Shown here: in pieces, positions 43,816 through 54,839 of the stretch
Layout of the letters: each line of letters starts with the position of its first letter
How positions within the stretch are numbered: position 1 is the first letter of the stretch
From: Ephydatia muelleri
Lineage: Eukaryota; Porifera; Demospongiae; Spongillida; Spongillidae
Assembly: GCA_013339895.1 (NCBI GenBank)
Contig: JABACO010000005.1
Span: 9,947,898 to 10,011,897, forward strand
Reading direction: 5' to 3'
Length of the DNA: 64,000 nt
The notes under the pieces: generated by a model
What the model was told of the DNA's origin: nothing
The model's database searches: none
The model's input: only the letters and a program-made list of their open reading frames with translations
Position numbers and translations under genes: made by a program

Positions 43816-46800
43816 TTATTTGTGTGCAATCTGCTTTGCTGCTTCCAAGACGTCCTCCGGATCTGCATGGTCACCAAATTCTGCAGAGCGGTACTCAAAC
43901 AAAATACCTCGGTCACCAGGTCCAATCACCAAGGTAGAGCCAAGAAGGGTACCATCTCCCTCAGTATTTCCACTGAACCCTTTGTGATATGACCTCCACA
44001 GTGACTTCCACACTCCAAATCTCAGCAGACCTAGTGAGATGCTTGATTAAACATTTGGAAGAACCCGAATTACTACACTACACAATCCAATACCGTAGAA
44101 TACCAGATTTAACGACCCCCCCCCCCACGCCCCTTACGTGAGACCCTAAAAAAAATGGCATGTTTTTGAAACGAGTATATCTCCAAAACCAGTCACACCA
44201 CCACAGACCACTTCTTTCTTATAAAAACTGACCGTTTGGGATTGCACTGACATGCTTCACTTCTGGCTCGGTCCCACAGCTTACCTGGTTTGGGACAGTC
44301 ATGTGTTTCCAACCGCTCGTCTCTAAACGCGGAGAATCAGTGTATACTTAGTCACAACACCTTTCAACACAAATACAGTGTCTCTATTACTTTAACCTGT
44401 TGGTTTGAGGAGGTAAACACCAACGACTGTGACCATCCACATCACTCTGCCATTTGTTATTTCAGTTATGGATGTAGATTCAGTTCCAAACCATATCTAT
44501 ACAGCAAGGGATCTGAATGCGGAACACATGCACCCCTATTGAGGGACACTAAAAATCATTACCATTCAGTGGCTAAGCCATAATTAGCCTCACTTATATA
44601 AACTCTGCTCGCAGATGTATAGACGCATGTCTCGCATTTTGTTCGTTGCATTCGCTGAAATATGAGTTCTCTGCAAAGTCGTAAATCGTATTCCGTCAAA
44701 TACAAGCTTCAGGTCATCAAATGGTACCATGCAAATGGAAACAATGCTCATGCTGCTGCAAAGTATTTTGGATCACTCAGTACTCATTGGCTGGTTGGCT
44801 AAGAAGCGAAGAAATGCACCCTGTTAATTAACATTGAATCTCATTAAAAATGTAATCAACGTTCCTGCACATGTTTACAATGTTAATCATCTGAATCAAA
44901 ACCTTTAAAATCGTATCTTCGACAGAACTTTCGACGTCATCAACATCTTCATTTGAAGGCTCTTCGTCACTGATCTCTTCCAATGCTACCTGTGGGACAT
45001 GGCTTGTCATTCTCTCTACTGCCCACGGCAGCTGTGATGCCACAGAGTAAGAATGACTCCTGTAAGGTATCAGATTTTATGCTATCCCATGCTGCAGACA
45101 CCCAGTTGATTACGTCCTGCCGTGATGTGCCTTAGGATTGCCATGAACAGTGCGTTGCATGTGGTTAGAAAACCACTCAACCCACAAGTCTCTCATTTGT
45201 TGTTTGCATGGCCAGTTTACCGACACATCCATGGGTTGCACCAGTGACGTGCAACCAGCCGGTATTAATATAAGCTCACTGTTGCAGTTCTCGTCAACAA
45301 TCTGTTTGCTTTCATCAGTCATGTGAGTCTTGTAAGTGTCTACGAGCAAAAGACGTCGTGCAGCCATATTGGTACCACACACAGTGTTCAACCACCAGTG
45401 ATATACGTTTGTGGTCATCCATCCATTAGTGCTTGTCGTCACTAACACGTTATTGGACACGTTAGAGTCTTGATGACACGTGGACCCAGCTTCCCACCTT
45501 TTTCTTTTTGATCCATGTTGAATACATGGGCAGGTGAGATATTATGTTGTACTCGCTGCTGCATAATATTTGCTCGGAAACCGTGCAGCACATCGCAAAA
45601 ATCGACTGGTAGCTTTTGCGAATCATTAGTGGTGCACTGCAAGCTCACTCTGTTCCTTAGTTTCCAACATTTCAGCCACATGCAAGATGCTTTGAATCTG
45701 CCCGGTATATTTAACTTGGGTGCAAGTTCTAAACTCTTAGCCATTAACTGCTTGTTACTGACTGATCGTCCTTGCACACCACTCATCACCAAGAAATTTA
45801 TAAATGTCAGCATCAAGCGCAGAATACCGTGCTTTACAGCCACGCATGCGTCTTGCTCCTTCAGGTAGCTTGGCTTTTTTCAGCAGATCCTTCTTAGCCA
45901 ACCAGCCAATGAGTACTGATCGCGTTATGTCAAAATGTTTTGCAGCAGCATGAGCATTGTTTCCACCAGCATGGTACCATTTGATGACTTGAAGCTTGTA
46001 TTTGACGGAGTACAATTTACGACCTTGCAGAGAACTCATATTTCAGCGAATGCAATGAACAACACGCAAGACATGCGTTTATATGTCTGCAAACAGAGGT
46101 TAATCAGAGTTTATAAGTGAGGCTAATTATGGCTTAGCCACTGAATGGTAATGATATTTAGTGTCCCTCAATAGGGGTGCATGCGTTCCACATTCGGATC
46201 CCTTGCTGCATAGATATGGTTTGGAACTGAATCTACATCCATAACTGAAATAACAAATGGCAGAACGATGTGGATGGTCACAGTTGTTGGTGTTTACATC
46301 CTCATACCAACAGGTTAAAGTAATAGAGACACCGTATTTGTGTTGAAAGGTGTTGTGACTACTGATTCTCCACGTTTAGAGACGAGTGGTTGGAAACACA
46401 TGACTGTCCCAAACCAGGTAAGCTGTGGGACCGAGCCAGAAGTGAAGCATGTCAGTGCAATCCCAAACGGTCAGTTTTTATAAGAAAGAAGTGGTACCAC
46501 AATATGAGTTTGAAAAAGATACGTGGTGGCATGATGGGTTTTGGAGATATGCTCGTTTCAAAAACATGCCATTTTTTTAAGGGTCTCACGTAAGATGCAG
46601 AGGGGGGTGTCGTTAAATCTGGTGTTCTACAGTACTGCCATGGACAACAAATAACTACCAGTTTGTTCCCAAATAATCGCATTCATGATAATTTGTTACG
46701 CTTTCTAACATGCTGCATATTCATTTATTTGTCTTGTAGATGTACATCTATTTAGTTAGATGTTGAGCTGAATCAGTATCCGATGGCAATGAAGATGAGA

Positions 46801-48555
46801 CCAGGTGGCCATACCAATGATCAGACAACCATAGCACTGCAGTTGATAACAAATTGCAACGCTGTGGGTACCTTCTCAAAAACGTATCATAATGACTTTC
46901 AAAGGGTTTAGTACATGTACATCCCTTTCAATAAGTGATGAGTTGTGATGGATGCAAATGTGTTATGTGCCTAACAATATTTCAAGTAGCTTGCTTTGTA
47001 CACACAAAAAACTACCCTTGGTCAATTATTCAAAAGTGAAACTAGAACCCAAAGCTATACATGTATACAGTACATATATAGGCAAGACTATATACATATG
47101 GGACTAAATGTATAGGCGTGAATAAGAAGCACTATTGGTTACATCATGATGATTAACATAAGCAGCGCTGAGTATGGCACCAAAGGCGCCCGAGGTCGAG
47201 AAGATAGGTCATAAAGATAGAAAAAGTTTTTGGGTAAGAGACGAGTGTAATTTGATGACAATTCATAAAGGGGGGTTAAAATTTGGCTTCACTAGGGCAC
47301 CCTAAGCCCTAACTAAGGGACCGGCTGTATGCCACCTCCTTTGACATAACATACTATAGTTAAGAGAATATGCACCTATGCACATGTAAGCACTGCATGC
47401 AATTGTGAGTGTACATCTGCAGCTAATACTTGACGACATGCATGTATAGCATAGTGTACAGGTTGTACATATAGTGTACATCTATGGTACGCCTGTCTAT
47501 AGTTACATGTAGTACATGTATTCAAGCAATTGTGTAGGTACATGATTGCTTGAATACAATGCACAAACAACAACATCAGAAGTCTCACTTACCAAATATA
47601 CCCATCCGGGTTTCTTCAGGTCCATAGAAGTTTTTCTGCAAGGATGATTAACATTGCTCAAAAGGCCAGTTAGGTAGAGTCACGTGCGCAATTAACACAT
47701 GCAACAAAATAGTGCACACACATCTTCATGGTATACATCTAAACACTCCCCCTACCTCTGTATCCAGTAGCAGTTCACCCTTCAGATAGGGTCGAAATCC
47801 ATCCACCCCAAGCTCCTCATGCACAATCCCGTAGAGGGGGACATTGAGTTGGTTGAGGTCAGCCTTCAGAGAGGATAGCCCTGCAGCCTCCTGTCACACA
47901 AATCATGTGTTTATTCATGTGTAGGGGAGTAGTACAAACATTTGTTATGACCTGGTGTAAGCATGAACCTCTGAATTTCCCATCAACACACACAGAATGA
48001 GGCATTATAGCGTTATCAAAATCAGTTAATAAATTTGATTTGATTCACCAGAGATCATCTATATATGATCTGTGGAATCACTAACTTGCAATGGTAGCAA
48101 TGATTTACCCAATAATAGTTTATCAGATACGCAGAGCAGTTTTTTTGTGGCAATGCCGCATGCTCGGTTTCATCCCCATTGATACTGAAATGCAAGTATG
48201 TATAGCTCAAGGGCACGTGCAATCAGTCAGTAGAGCTCTGTAGGGCTATGTACGATGACCACTGGGCACGTGCGACGTGCAGTACTGAAGGCTCAGTTTC
48301 ACTTACCTCTCTGCACAAAGGTCACCCAACACGCCTTACGACATTAATGACAGCTCCGTGCTCCCGCCATAACTCAGTAGCCTTTATGAGTTGACCAGAG
48401 TGGTCAAGCTTTTTCAGAACAGCGGATTGAAGTTGACTAAAGTCATACGGACGTTGTCGAGGAGTGTACCAGGGAGAATTAACAAACACGATGGCCGCTC
48501 CAATAGTTAAAGCTGCAGTTTTTAGCACGAAACGCGACCAGAGAAAATGTCGCAT
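43816..48555 (-). CDS. SELENOU: Selenoprotein U / PRXL2-like, copy A (in-frame UGA)
   Basis: Four exons: 48555-48307, 47890-47756, 47635-47593, 44030-43816 (phases 0, 0, 1), giving 213 residues with the TGA at 48322-48324 (residue 78) read as selenocysteine. The reading frame continues from RRVG through U-P-L-C-R-E to the splice site, as in copy B. Blocks: an N-terminal hydrophobic stretch (about residues 8-30), SPWYTPRQRPYDFSQLQ, ATELWREHGAVINVVRR, EAAGLSSLKADLNQLNVP, NFYGPEETRMG, HKGFSGNTEGDGTLLGSTLV and EFGDHADPEDVLEAAKQIAHK. The fold is thioredoxin-like; the anchor suggests a membrane- or ER-bound form. It lies directly upstream of copy B, same strand (227 bp between stop A and start B). 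Intron 3 (3.6 kb) carries a pogo element. Exons 2 and 3 are nearly identical to those of copy B. Confidence 0.87.
44093..46632. mobile_element. Pogo-like DNA transposon with 0.7-kb inverted arms
   Basis: The ends are CCGTAGAATACCAGATTTAACGAC (from 44093) and its near complement ending at 46632, each flanked by TA (44091-44092 and 46633-46634), the pogo/Tc1 target. The inverted homology is not only terminal: 44093 to about 44810 mirrors about 45896-46632, including the start of the transposase gene, which is thus present twice, once as a truncated plus-strand copy at 44662. Length is 2540 bp. It lies in intron 3 of selenoprotein U copy A. Confidence 0.85.
44828..46039 (-). pseudogene. Pogo/jerky-type transposase, frameshifted
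   Basis: The ATG at 46039 begins a CENP-B-like helix-turn-helix region (YSVKYKLQVIKWYHAGG, AAKHFDITRSVLIGWL). The frame shifts near 45780-45840; the next frame (to 45442) includes MWLKCWKLRNRVSLQ and FNMDQ. Another shift near 45450 leads to the DDE_1 core: RRLLLVDTYKTHMTD, LILIPAGCTSLVQPMDV and LWVEWF. An acidic C-terminal tail with SDEEPSNEDVDD follows after a stop near 45110. The order is that of pogo/Tigger/jerky transposases. At least three lesions make it inactive. Confidence 0.75.
46640..47592. other. Intron sequence without recognisable features
   Basis: This is the part of intron 3 of selenoprotein U copy A upstream of the pogo element. I see no coding or repeat signal beyond AT-rich and TGTACAT-rich patches near 47400-47550. 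Confidence 0.5.
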
Positions 48556-48802
48556 TGTCACATTCGTCACGTGACTGGTATAAAGGCATGCGGACCCAGT
48601 GTAATGCGCTTGAGGTTAAATAAAATAGTGATGCACCGCCAGTTTACCACGTACGTAACGAACTGACTACATTACAATTAATAATGGGATTTATTTTTAT
48701 TGCTGAACTTTTTAAAACACTGGCCTGTACACTGCAACACTCCCACCTCAGTCTTGGGATGGCATCATAAATGGCCACAGCATCCTAACAGGGAAGGACC
48801 AG

Positions 48803-49053
48803 GCCAGAGGCGGATTTAGGTCCGTGGGTCCGGACCCCCCTTCCTATGAACGATTATGTAATGCTTGCTGCGGCTATCCGCTAAGCCGCTTTCTGTTAGT
48901 CGTAAAAGCAGAATTAATCTATACTGTATTATCTCTGACAAGAATTATTTTAACATTCAAACCCACAATAGCATTTGCGCTCGCCCCTCTTCTCATGAAT
49001 TATTCCCCCCCCCCCCCCCCTCTTCCCCTAATTCCTGCTGGATCCGCCACTGC
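48803..49053. mobile_element. Small hAT-type MITE
   Basis: Left end CAGAGGCGGATTTAGG and right end GGATCCGCCACTGCAG are inverted repeats; a CAGGCC-like direct repeat adjoins both. A C run of about 18 lies at 49003-49020. The end matches that of the hAT remnant at 37840-37857. No coding capacity. Confidence 0.65.
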
Positions 49054-49870
49054 AGGCCGACCAGCACGGTCGAAAGAAGTCATGGCATAGTTTATGTGCT
49101 ACAAATATCATTTTATCAGTTACATTTTTAGGTGTTCGCGCATACATCATTGAAGGGGTAATAAAAAAGCTTATGTACTGCCGACTCCAAACTATGATCA
49201 TAGCCGCCATTGGCGCGCAGGATTTATTGTAGGCAGGGCCATCTTAAGGGGAGGAAGTACCCCTTACGACCGGCGGGTGCTGCTTCTGGTGCAGATGTCA
49301 GAATTCGAAGCAAAAGCTTTTCGCTTAAACCGATGGCCTACTTACAAAACGTATTATTTAATCGTGGATAATGTATAACTTATAGGGGATGAGTGGGTTA
49401 GTTGAGTCACCTTTTTTTAGCTCTACGAAGAAACATGCTTGAATTATGTTAACAAATATTGACAGTAAGTGTAATGACTAGCTTTATGTCGGATTTTGTT
49501 TTATTATTCATTACAATGTAATATTCAAAGATAAAATTTTTAATGCTCAGAGTGAAATTCTGCTTCTGTGGTTTGTGGTTTCATACAATGACAATATTCC
49601 TGTTTCAGTCTTGAGTGTTTGAAAGTATACGTATGCAGCTATATTGATGTTTAAAATGAATTATATACTTAGCTTCCATTTTATGAAACTTTGCTCTTTA
49701 CTGAAACAGTTTGTAACCAACTGCTTGATTCATTATTTGCATGTTATTCTTGTCACAATCTGTTATCCCAATCACAATTTAAAAAGAAGAAATAAACATG
49801 GTTCAATAATGTCATTTCTGTATATACCGGCATAGGGAAGGAGTGGGTTAGTTGAGCCAGTTTTTAGGAT
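49054..49870. other. Intergenic, AT-rich, no gene seen
   Basis: A GAGTGGGTTAGTTGAG motif occurs at about 49389 and again at about 49841, bracketing AT-rich sequence. I assign no function. Confidence 0.4.
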
Positions 49871-49880
49871 TTGATTTTTA

Positions 49881-50275
49881 TTGCCTCAGAAGAAAGTCAG
49901 AGAGCTGTACACAGATGCTGCTTTTGACTGTATCGACAAGCATTCAGCAATAGAATTTGCTGCAGAGTATGGTAGTGATGTTCCTGATTTTACAGCACCC
50001 TACAACCATCGAGGCACATGCAGGCAGGCTTACAGTGCTAAGCTTAACAGCAGGCTGCAAGGGTATCTGTTGATACTTTTGTGGAAAGTGAGGTTGGAGA
50101 TGGTACCTTTGATGGTCATTACAAGAGATTGTTTTTTGAGATGATTGATGCACTTGTGGCTGATTTTGAAGGAAGATTCAGTGAAACTGACCTCATGTGA
50201 GGTAACTGAAGTCATGGCATCACTCAATCCAGCTGATGGCTTTGCAAGCTTGACTAAGCCAATTGCTTTTCATAA
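49881..50275 (+). pseudogene. hAT transposase C-terminal segment, inverted
   Basis: The plus strand reads AAEYGSDVPDFTAPYNHRG, and after a frameshift TFDGHYKRLFFEMIDAL, DFEGRFSETDL and then NPADGFASL. In ZMYM/P52rIPK-type hAT transposases these blocks come downstream of the motifs found on the minus strand at 50275-51804. The orientation is therefore opposite to that of its own N-terminal part. Confidence 0.65.
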
Positions 50276-52090
50276 GGTGTCCCATTGTTTCTGCAGAGCG
50301 TTGTTGAGGATGTCAGTGAGAGATAAGATCTCAATTAGAACATCCAAAAAGGAGAACCGTTCAACTCCACATACCACACCATGCAAGTGCAGTTGCCTTT
50401 TGATCTGATGTGCTGTCAGGGCTATCTTTGATTTCATTTGATGTCTTGAGGACTGCACCACAATGCTGCTTGCAGCAATGAGCTGCATCAATTCTGCAGC
50501 ACCAATGAGTCTCCGATTGGCTTTTGAGTCTCAGCACTTGGTTCTTACCTTTCCCAATGCCTTCTTCAGAGATGTTGGCTTCACATGACTCATGCTGGAA
50601 ATTCTCAACATTGCCACTTGGGAGAGGGAGAGATGAGGTTGTAGATCTGTTGAAGAAAGCCCAGCACACTCTGTATTCAGCCACATATTTGCCAATCATT
50701 TCAACATACATGTGGGCACAGCAATGGGTGTACATTGCATGCTTGCACACCATAATAAGAGATGCTAATCCATTATGCTTGCCAGACATTCATCATATCC
50801 CTGGCCTCTACATTTTTCAGGGTTCAGACCAAAGCCTTTTAGAGTGGTAAGAACAGCCATATCTAAGGGTGGTAGCCTTGCATGGTGTCTGCAATAGGTA
50901 CAGTCTTGATGGTCCTCTCCATTATCTCCCAGTGGTGGCACTCACATCATGTATGATAGGTAATGATTTGACTGTTGCTGTATATTCAATCTTGGCTGAT
51001 GAGACAAGTTGTGTAGCTCACAAAGAGTTTCTTACACTGGTCTTCTTTGATATTCTGGTCCACTGCATGTCAGAAAGACTGCATGCACCAGCTACTTTTG
51101 GCTGTCAGGAGATGTATACTTGGCATTGTCAGGACACCTTGCCCTTTGCTTAGCAAATTCAGGGCTGACTCTGGCTAGCAGATCCAATAGTCTAAGGAAG
51201 TTGCCTTTGTTTGATGAAGAGGAAGACTCATCATGCCCTCCACAGGCAAGGCCAACAGCTGCTAAAAATCCGACAGCTTGCAGCATTACCTTCAAGTATT
51301 CCCTTGTAGACTTCTCCAGTGCTACATTGGAAGCATGTACAGGTCCAGCCAGTACACTCAGCAGTTCTGTCTCCTTCTTGAGCTTGATGTTATGCAGGCA
51401 CACCTCTGCAGGTCAACTGAGTTTGCATGTTTCACTAAACTGTCACGTATTAATTGAAGATCTAACATGGATAGCAGCCTGAGAATAAGGCATTTGCTTT
51501 TTGGGACCACTCAAGCCAGTCATTGGCATCAAGCCAACTCTTCTGCACAGCTTCCTTTTTATCCCTACCCCAAATTGTTGAGTGGGATAGGCATCTTGGA
51601 GAATGCAAAAACGGCGTTGATGATAATCGTTGTGCCAATGCTTGTCATTAATGTGGAGTACGTTGATTCCCTATTGCAGGGTCCCATGCAGCTGCTGAAG
51701 TCTGATTCAAGATTGTGTCCTGCCAATTCTTGCGGGCTGCGGCTGTTGTCCCTCCACTTCTTCCTCTTCAATCGCTGCCTTGTCTTGTAGCTTGTCATGA
51801 TCAATACTTGTAATGATGAGGGTGGTGGTTGTTCCCTCAGTTTTGTCTATGTTGCTACTGCTAGCTACAGTGCTACCAGCGCTAGAGGTATTGCTACTGA
51901 TACCACTAGCTAGTGTGGAGGCAGCACTACCACAACTGCTCCCGTAGCAGCTGGCAGGATTGTTACCACTAGTTTATTTTTCTGGAGGTGAGGGAATTGG
52001 TACTGGTATCGCAAGCTCTTTTGGAAGCAGTGCTTTCCGTACTAAGCTAGGGGAACAGATGGATGGCAGACATCTGGTCCCCAGACTGTA
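50275..52090 (-). pseudogene. hAT transposase N-terminal and central part (ZMYM/P52rIPK type)
   Basis: On the minus strand, a serine/glycine-rich N-terminus (52090-51800) leads to a 51403-51092 frame with EKSTREYLKVMLQAVGFLAA, GNFLRLLDLLA and CPDNAKYTSPD. Next comes the frame 50789-50361 with NMSGKHNGL-type residues (MSGKHNGLASLI, HAMYTHCCAH) and SQSETHWCCRIDA, then 50491-50270 with LTDILNNALQKQ. These are successive blocks of hAT transposases. Several frame changes show that it is dead. A TIR-like GGCGGAGAGGGG sequence (as its complement) lies at about 52430-52445. Confidence 0.7.
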
Positions 52091-52792
52091 GAGGTGGTTT
52101 CACGGGGGCCGGAGCAACATTGTTCCAACAGCATAGATATGATCAACATTTAGATGTAGCTAAAGATAATTTCACCGTACAAGTAAATCCAAACGTGGCG
52201 AATCCTGCATGGATATCGGATCCAAATTAAATGATTAATTGATTGAATGGAACGCCTAATTATGATTTCCAGTATTCGCCATGTCAAGAGATGAATGACG
52301 CGTTCGACAATGAGGCACGCAGGCTGCTAAATACATGTACATGTGCACACATTCACACAGATTGTGTTGATATCAGAACCGAGCGCTGATGTCACTAAAT
52401 CGTAGTTGGCCCCCCCTCCCCCCTTCCTCCCCTCTCCGCCAGTGAATTAGCCGCATGTTTGTGCAAATACAGTTAGCGCGACCAAGAGTTAATTGGTGGC
52501 GGGTGACACGCTTGGAAACACCAAAGACCATCCACCACACAGCTTTTTATTTCTGCTAAAATACGTTGTCAATGGCAATACGGTGTTAATCATACAGACT
52601 GCTGCTGCGAACATGAATGATCGTTTTATTTGCTAGCGCTGCACGATCATACCAGAATTACTACCACTCCTTTGCATGCTTTGCAAGAATCCGCTTAACA
52701 AGGGCCAATTACATTGGCTCCTCAGGATGGTGGGGGTGGGGCTATACTGCTGGAGACATTCAATCACGTGAAATGATTAACATTCAGATACA

Positions 52793-53509
52793 ATGACCCT
52801 GGATACCACGTCCATCATTTTCGGTGCTCTTGGAGGTATCTTTGCCCTCGCTGTTCTTGCTGTGTGGTGCTACTTTTGCTACTATGGCTGTGGGATATGC
52901 CTCAAGTACAGAAAAGAGAAAAAGGTTACACACAGCTAAATCTTGCACACACCGTCACGCATGCATTGCTGCTGTTTTGATTGACAGGGCCTTAAGAAAA
53001 GTATGCCTAAACAGCCCAGCTCTCGTCAGCTAAGTAGGCAAGCGACAGAGACTCCAAGTGCTCCTCCACTAGACTTTGTTACGGCCAAAAGCTGTGAGCA
53101 ACAGGTGAGGCTTTCTCTGCGACTACGTCCCGGATGTGCCTCAGAAACTGCATAATAATATTGATTTGTACATGCAGAACCCAACAGCACGATCTCATTT
53201 CAAAAAAACACTGCTTTGCGACATTGCGAGGTCACCTTCATCCCAGAGCACGCAAAGTCAGGGCGTGGGCGGCCAATTGAACACGATCGACAGGTCTGAT
53301 TCTTTTTCTCACGTGGATTTTTCGCTTTTCGACGTGCAAGAGGACGTAGAGGACGACGTGGCAAACCCAATGCGATATTCCTGTGAGTTGCCGACGGATG
53401 CGGTTTGAGTGACATAAATTATATTGGTCACAAAATTGCAGCAGTGACAAGATCGAATAACAGGCACGAACCTCCACCATTATACAGCGATCTGTATTTA
53501 CATGTATGA
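52793..53509 (+). CDS. Small single-pass membrane protein, unknown
   Basis: Four exons (52793-52924, 52988-53104, 53178-53382, 53442-53509; phases 0, 0, 1) give 173 residues. There is a short outside part of about seven residues, a transmembrane helix (residues 9-30, IIFGALGGIFALAVLAVW), then a cysteine cluster C-x-x-C-x(3)-C-x-x-C right inside the membrane, likely palmitoylated, followed by basic KYRKEKK. The cytoplasmic tail is serine-rich and acidic (DVQEDVEDDV) and ends in EPPPLYSDLYLHV, a proline-tyrosine motif. The juxtamembrane layout is reminiscent of synaptotagmin N-termini, but no C2 domain follows. The last exon is my choice because GTGAGT at 53383 is a strong donor; reading through instead ends at 53408 with 159 residues. 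Not recognised as a known family. Confidence 0.55.
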
Positions 53510-53822
53510 TGTACCTAAATGATACTTTCAGCGTACTAAGGCTTCTCTATTACTATTTTCAGGCAACTGTTGTGGATGAAACAACACGACCAGTAGGTCA
53601 ATCAATCGTAAGCGCACGTGTAACATTTGTCCCCCACTTTAGCCCTCCAGGCTGCATAAATCTCGAGCAGACACAAAGGAATGTAGTCAACTACGTACTT
53701 GGCCTCAGTTGTACTGAATCATTTTCATTTTTGTTTGGGTGTGGCAAAATGTTTAACTGCTCACGTGATTGAAGTACCTTTAACTAGCGCATGCGCTCTA
53801 ATTCGTTCTTTCTGTGCCAAAG

Positions 53823-54839
53823 ATGGGTGAGTGTCTCGTGTTGTGCGTGTGTGAAGAATCTTTTAAAATCAGCGATCCTAACAATATTCTTGAAGGGCCG
53901 TTGTTTGTCTTAGGAAAGGGTTAGTGATATTTTGTTCATTAGGGATTTCGAGAGATAAATGGCATAAGCGGAGGGCTACAGGAGGAAAACGAACACCTTT
54001 CCGCAAGAAGAAGAAGTTTGAACTTGGAAGACCCCCGGCAAACACCAAGGTAGTGTTTACGTTATTGAACTCTTGCGAATCGATGTCATCTTTGTGTGTG
54101 CAGATCGGTGGCAAGCGAATTCACGTAGTTCGCGTGCGTGGTGGAAACAAGAAGTACAGGGCATTGAGGCTTGACACGGGAAACTATTCTTGGGGATCAG
54201 AAGGTAATCGCCCCGACATCCGTAGACCTGTGCCGATCACTACTGGTACACGTTACGCATCCAGGTGTTTCGAGGAAATCGCGTATTCTGGATGTCGTGT
54301 ACAATGCCAGTAATAATGAGCTGGTCAGAACGAAGACACTTGTAAAGAACTGCGTCATCCAAGTAGACTGTGCGCCATTTCGACAATGGTGAGTGTTAAA
54401 AGCGTCTGCATGAACAGAATTTACCCTTTATTAACCCACAGGTACGAGCAACACTATGGACTGCCATTAGGTCGAAAGAAGGGCAGCACAAAGAAAGAGG
54501 TTTGGTTGTTAGTGTTGATTGCCTGATCAGTAACACTGCTATTTGTACAGGATCAAGAGGAAGACGTTACCACCAAAAAACATTCACCTCACGTGACTAA
54601 AACACTGGCAGCAAGGAAGGCTACTGCTAAGGTTGATCCTCACTTAGAAGAGCAATTCTTGACAGGAAGGCTGTACGGTAAGGTTGTTATTTTTGTGAGT
54701 TAAAGGAGATGACTTGACCTATCGTCTAGCTTGTGTGTCTTCACGACCGGGACAAAGTGGCAGATGCGATGGATACCTGCTGGAAGGTAGAGAGCTCGAG
54801 TTCTACTTGAAAAAGTTGAAATCTAAGAAGGCAAAATAA
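53823..54839 (+). CDS. RPS8: 40S ribosomal protein S8
   Basis: Seven exons (53823-53826, 53943-54049, 54104-54203, 54265-54388, 54442-54499, 54551-54677, 54730-54839) give 209 residues, against 208 in humans. eS8 is a structural protein of the small ribosomal subunit. Sequence blocks: [148 protein letters not shown]. The first exon holds only ATGG, as in other animals. All introns are 51-116 bp. The spliced frame is complete and unbroken. Confidence 0.97.

Noticed and set aside
53827..54729. snoRNAs within RPS8 introns
   Set aside because: In vertebrates these introns host C/D snoRNAs, but I found no C box (RTGATGA) with a paired D box (CTGA) in any of the six short introns here.
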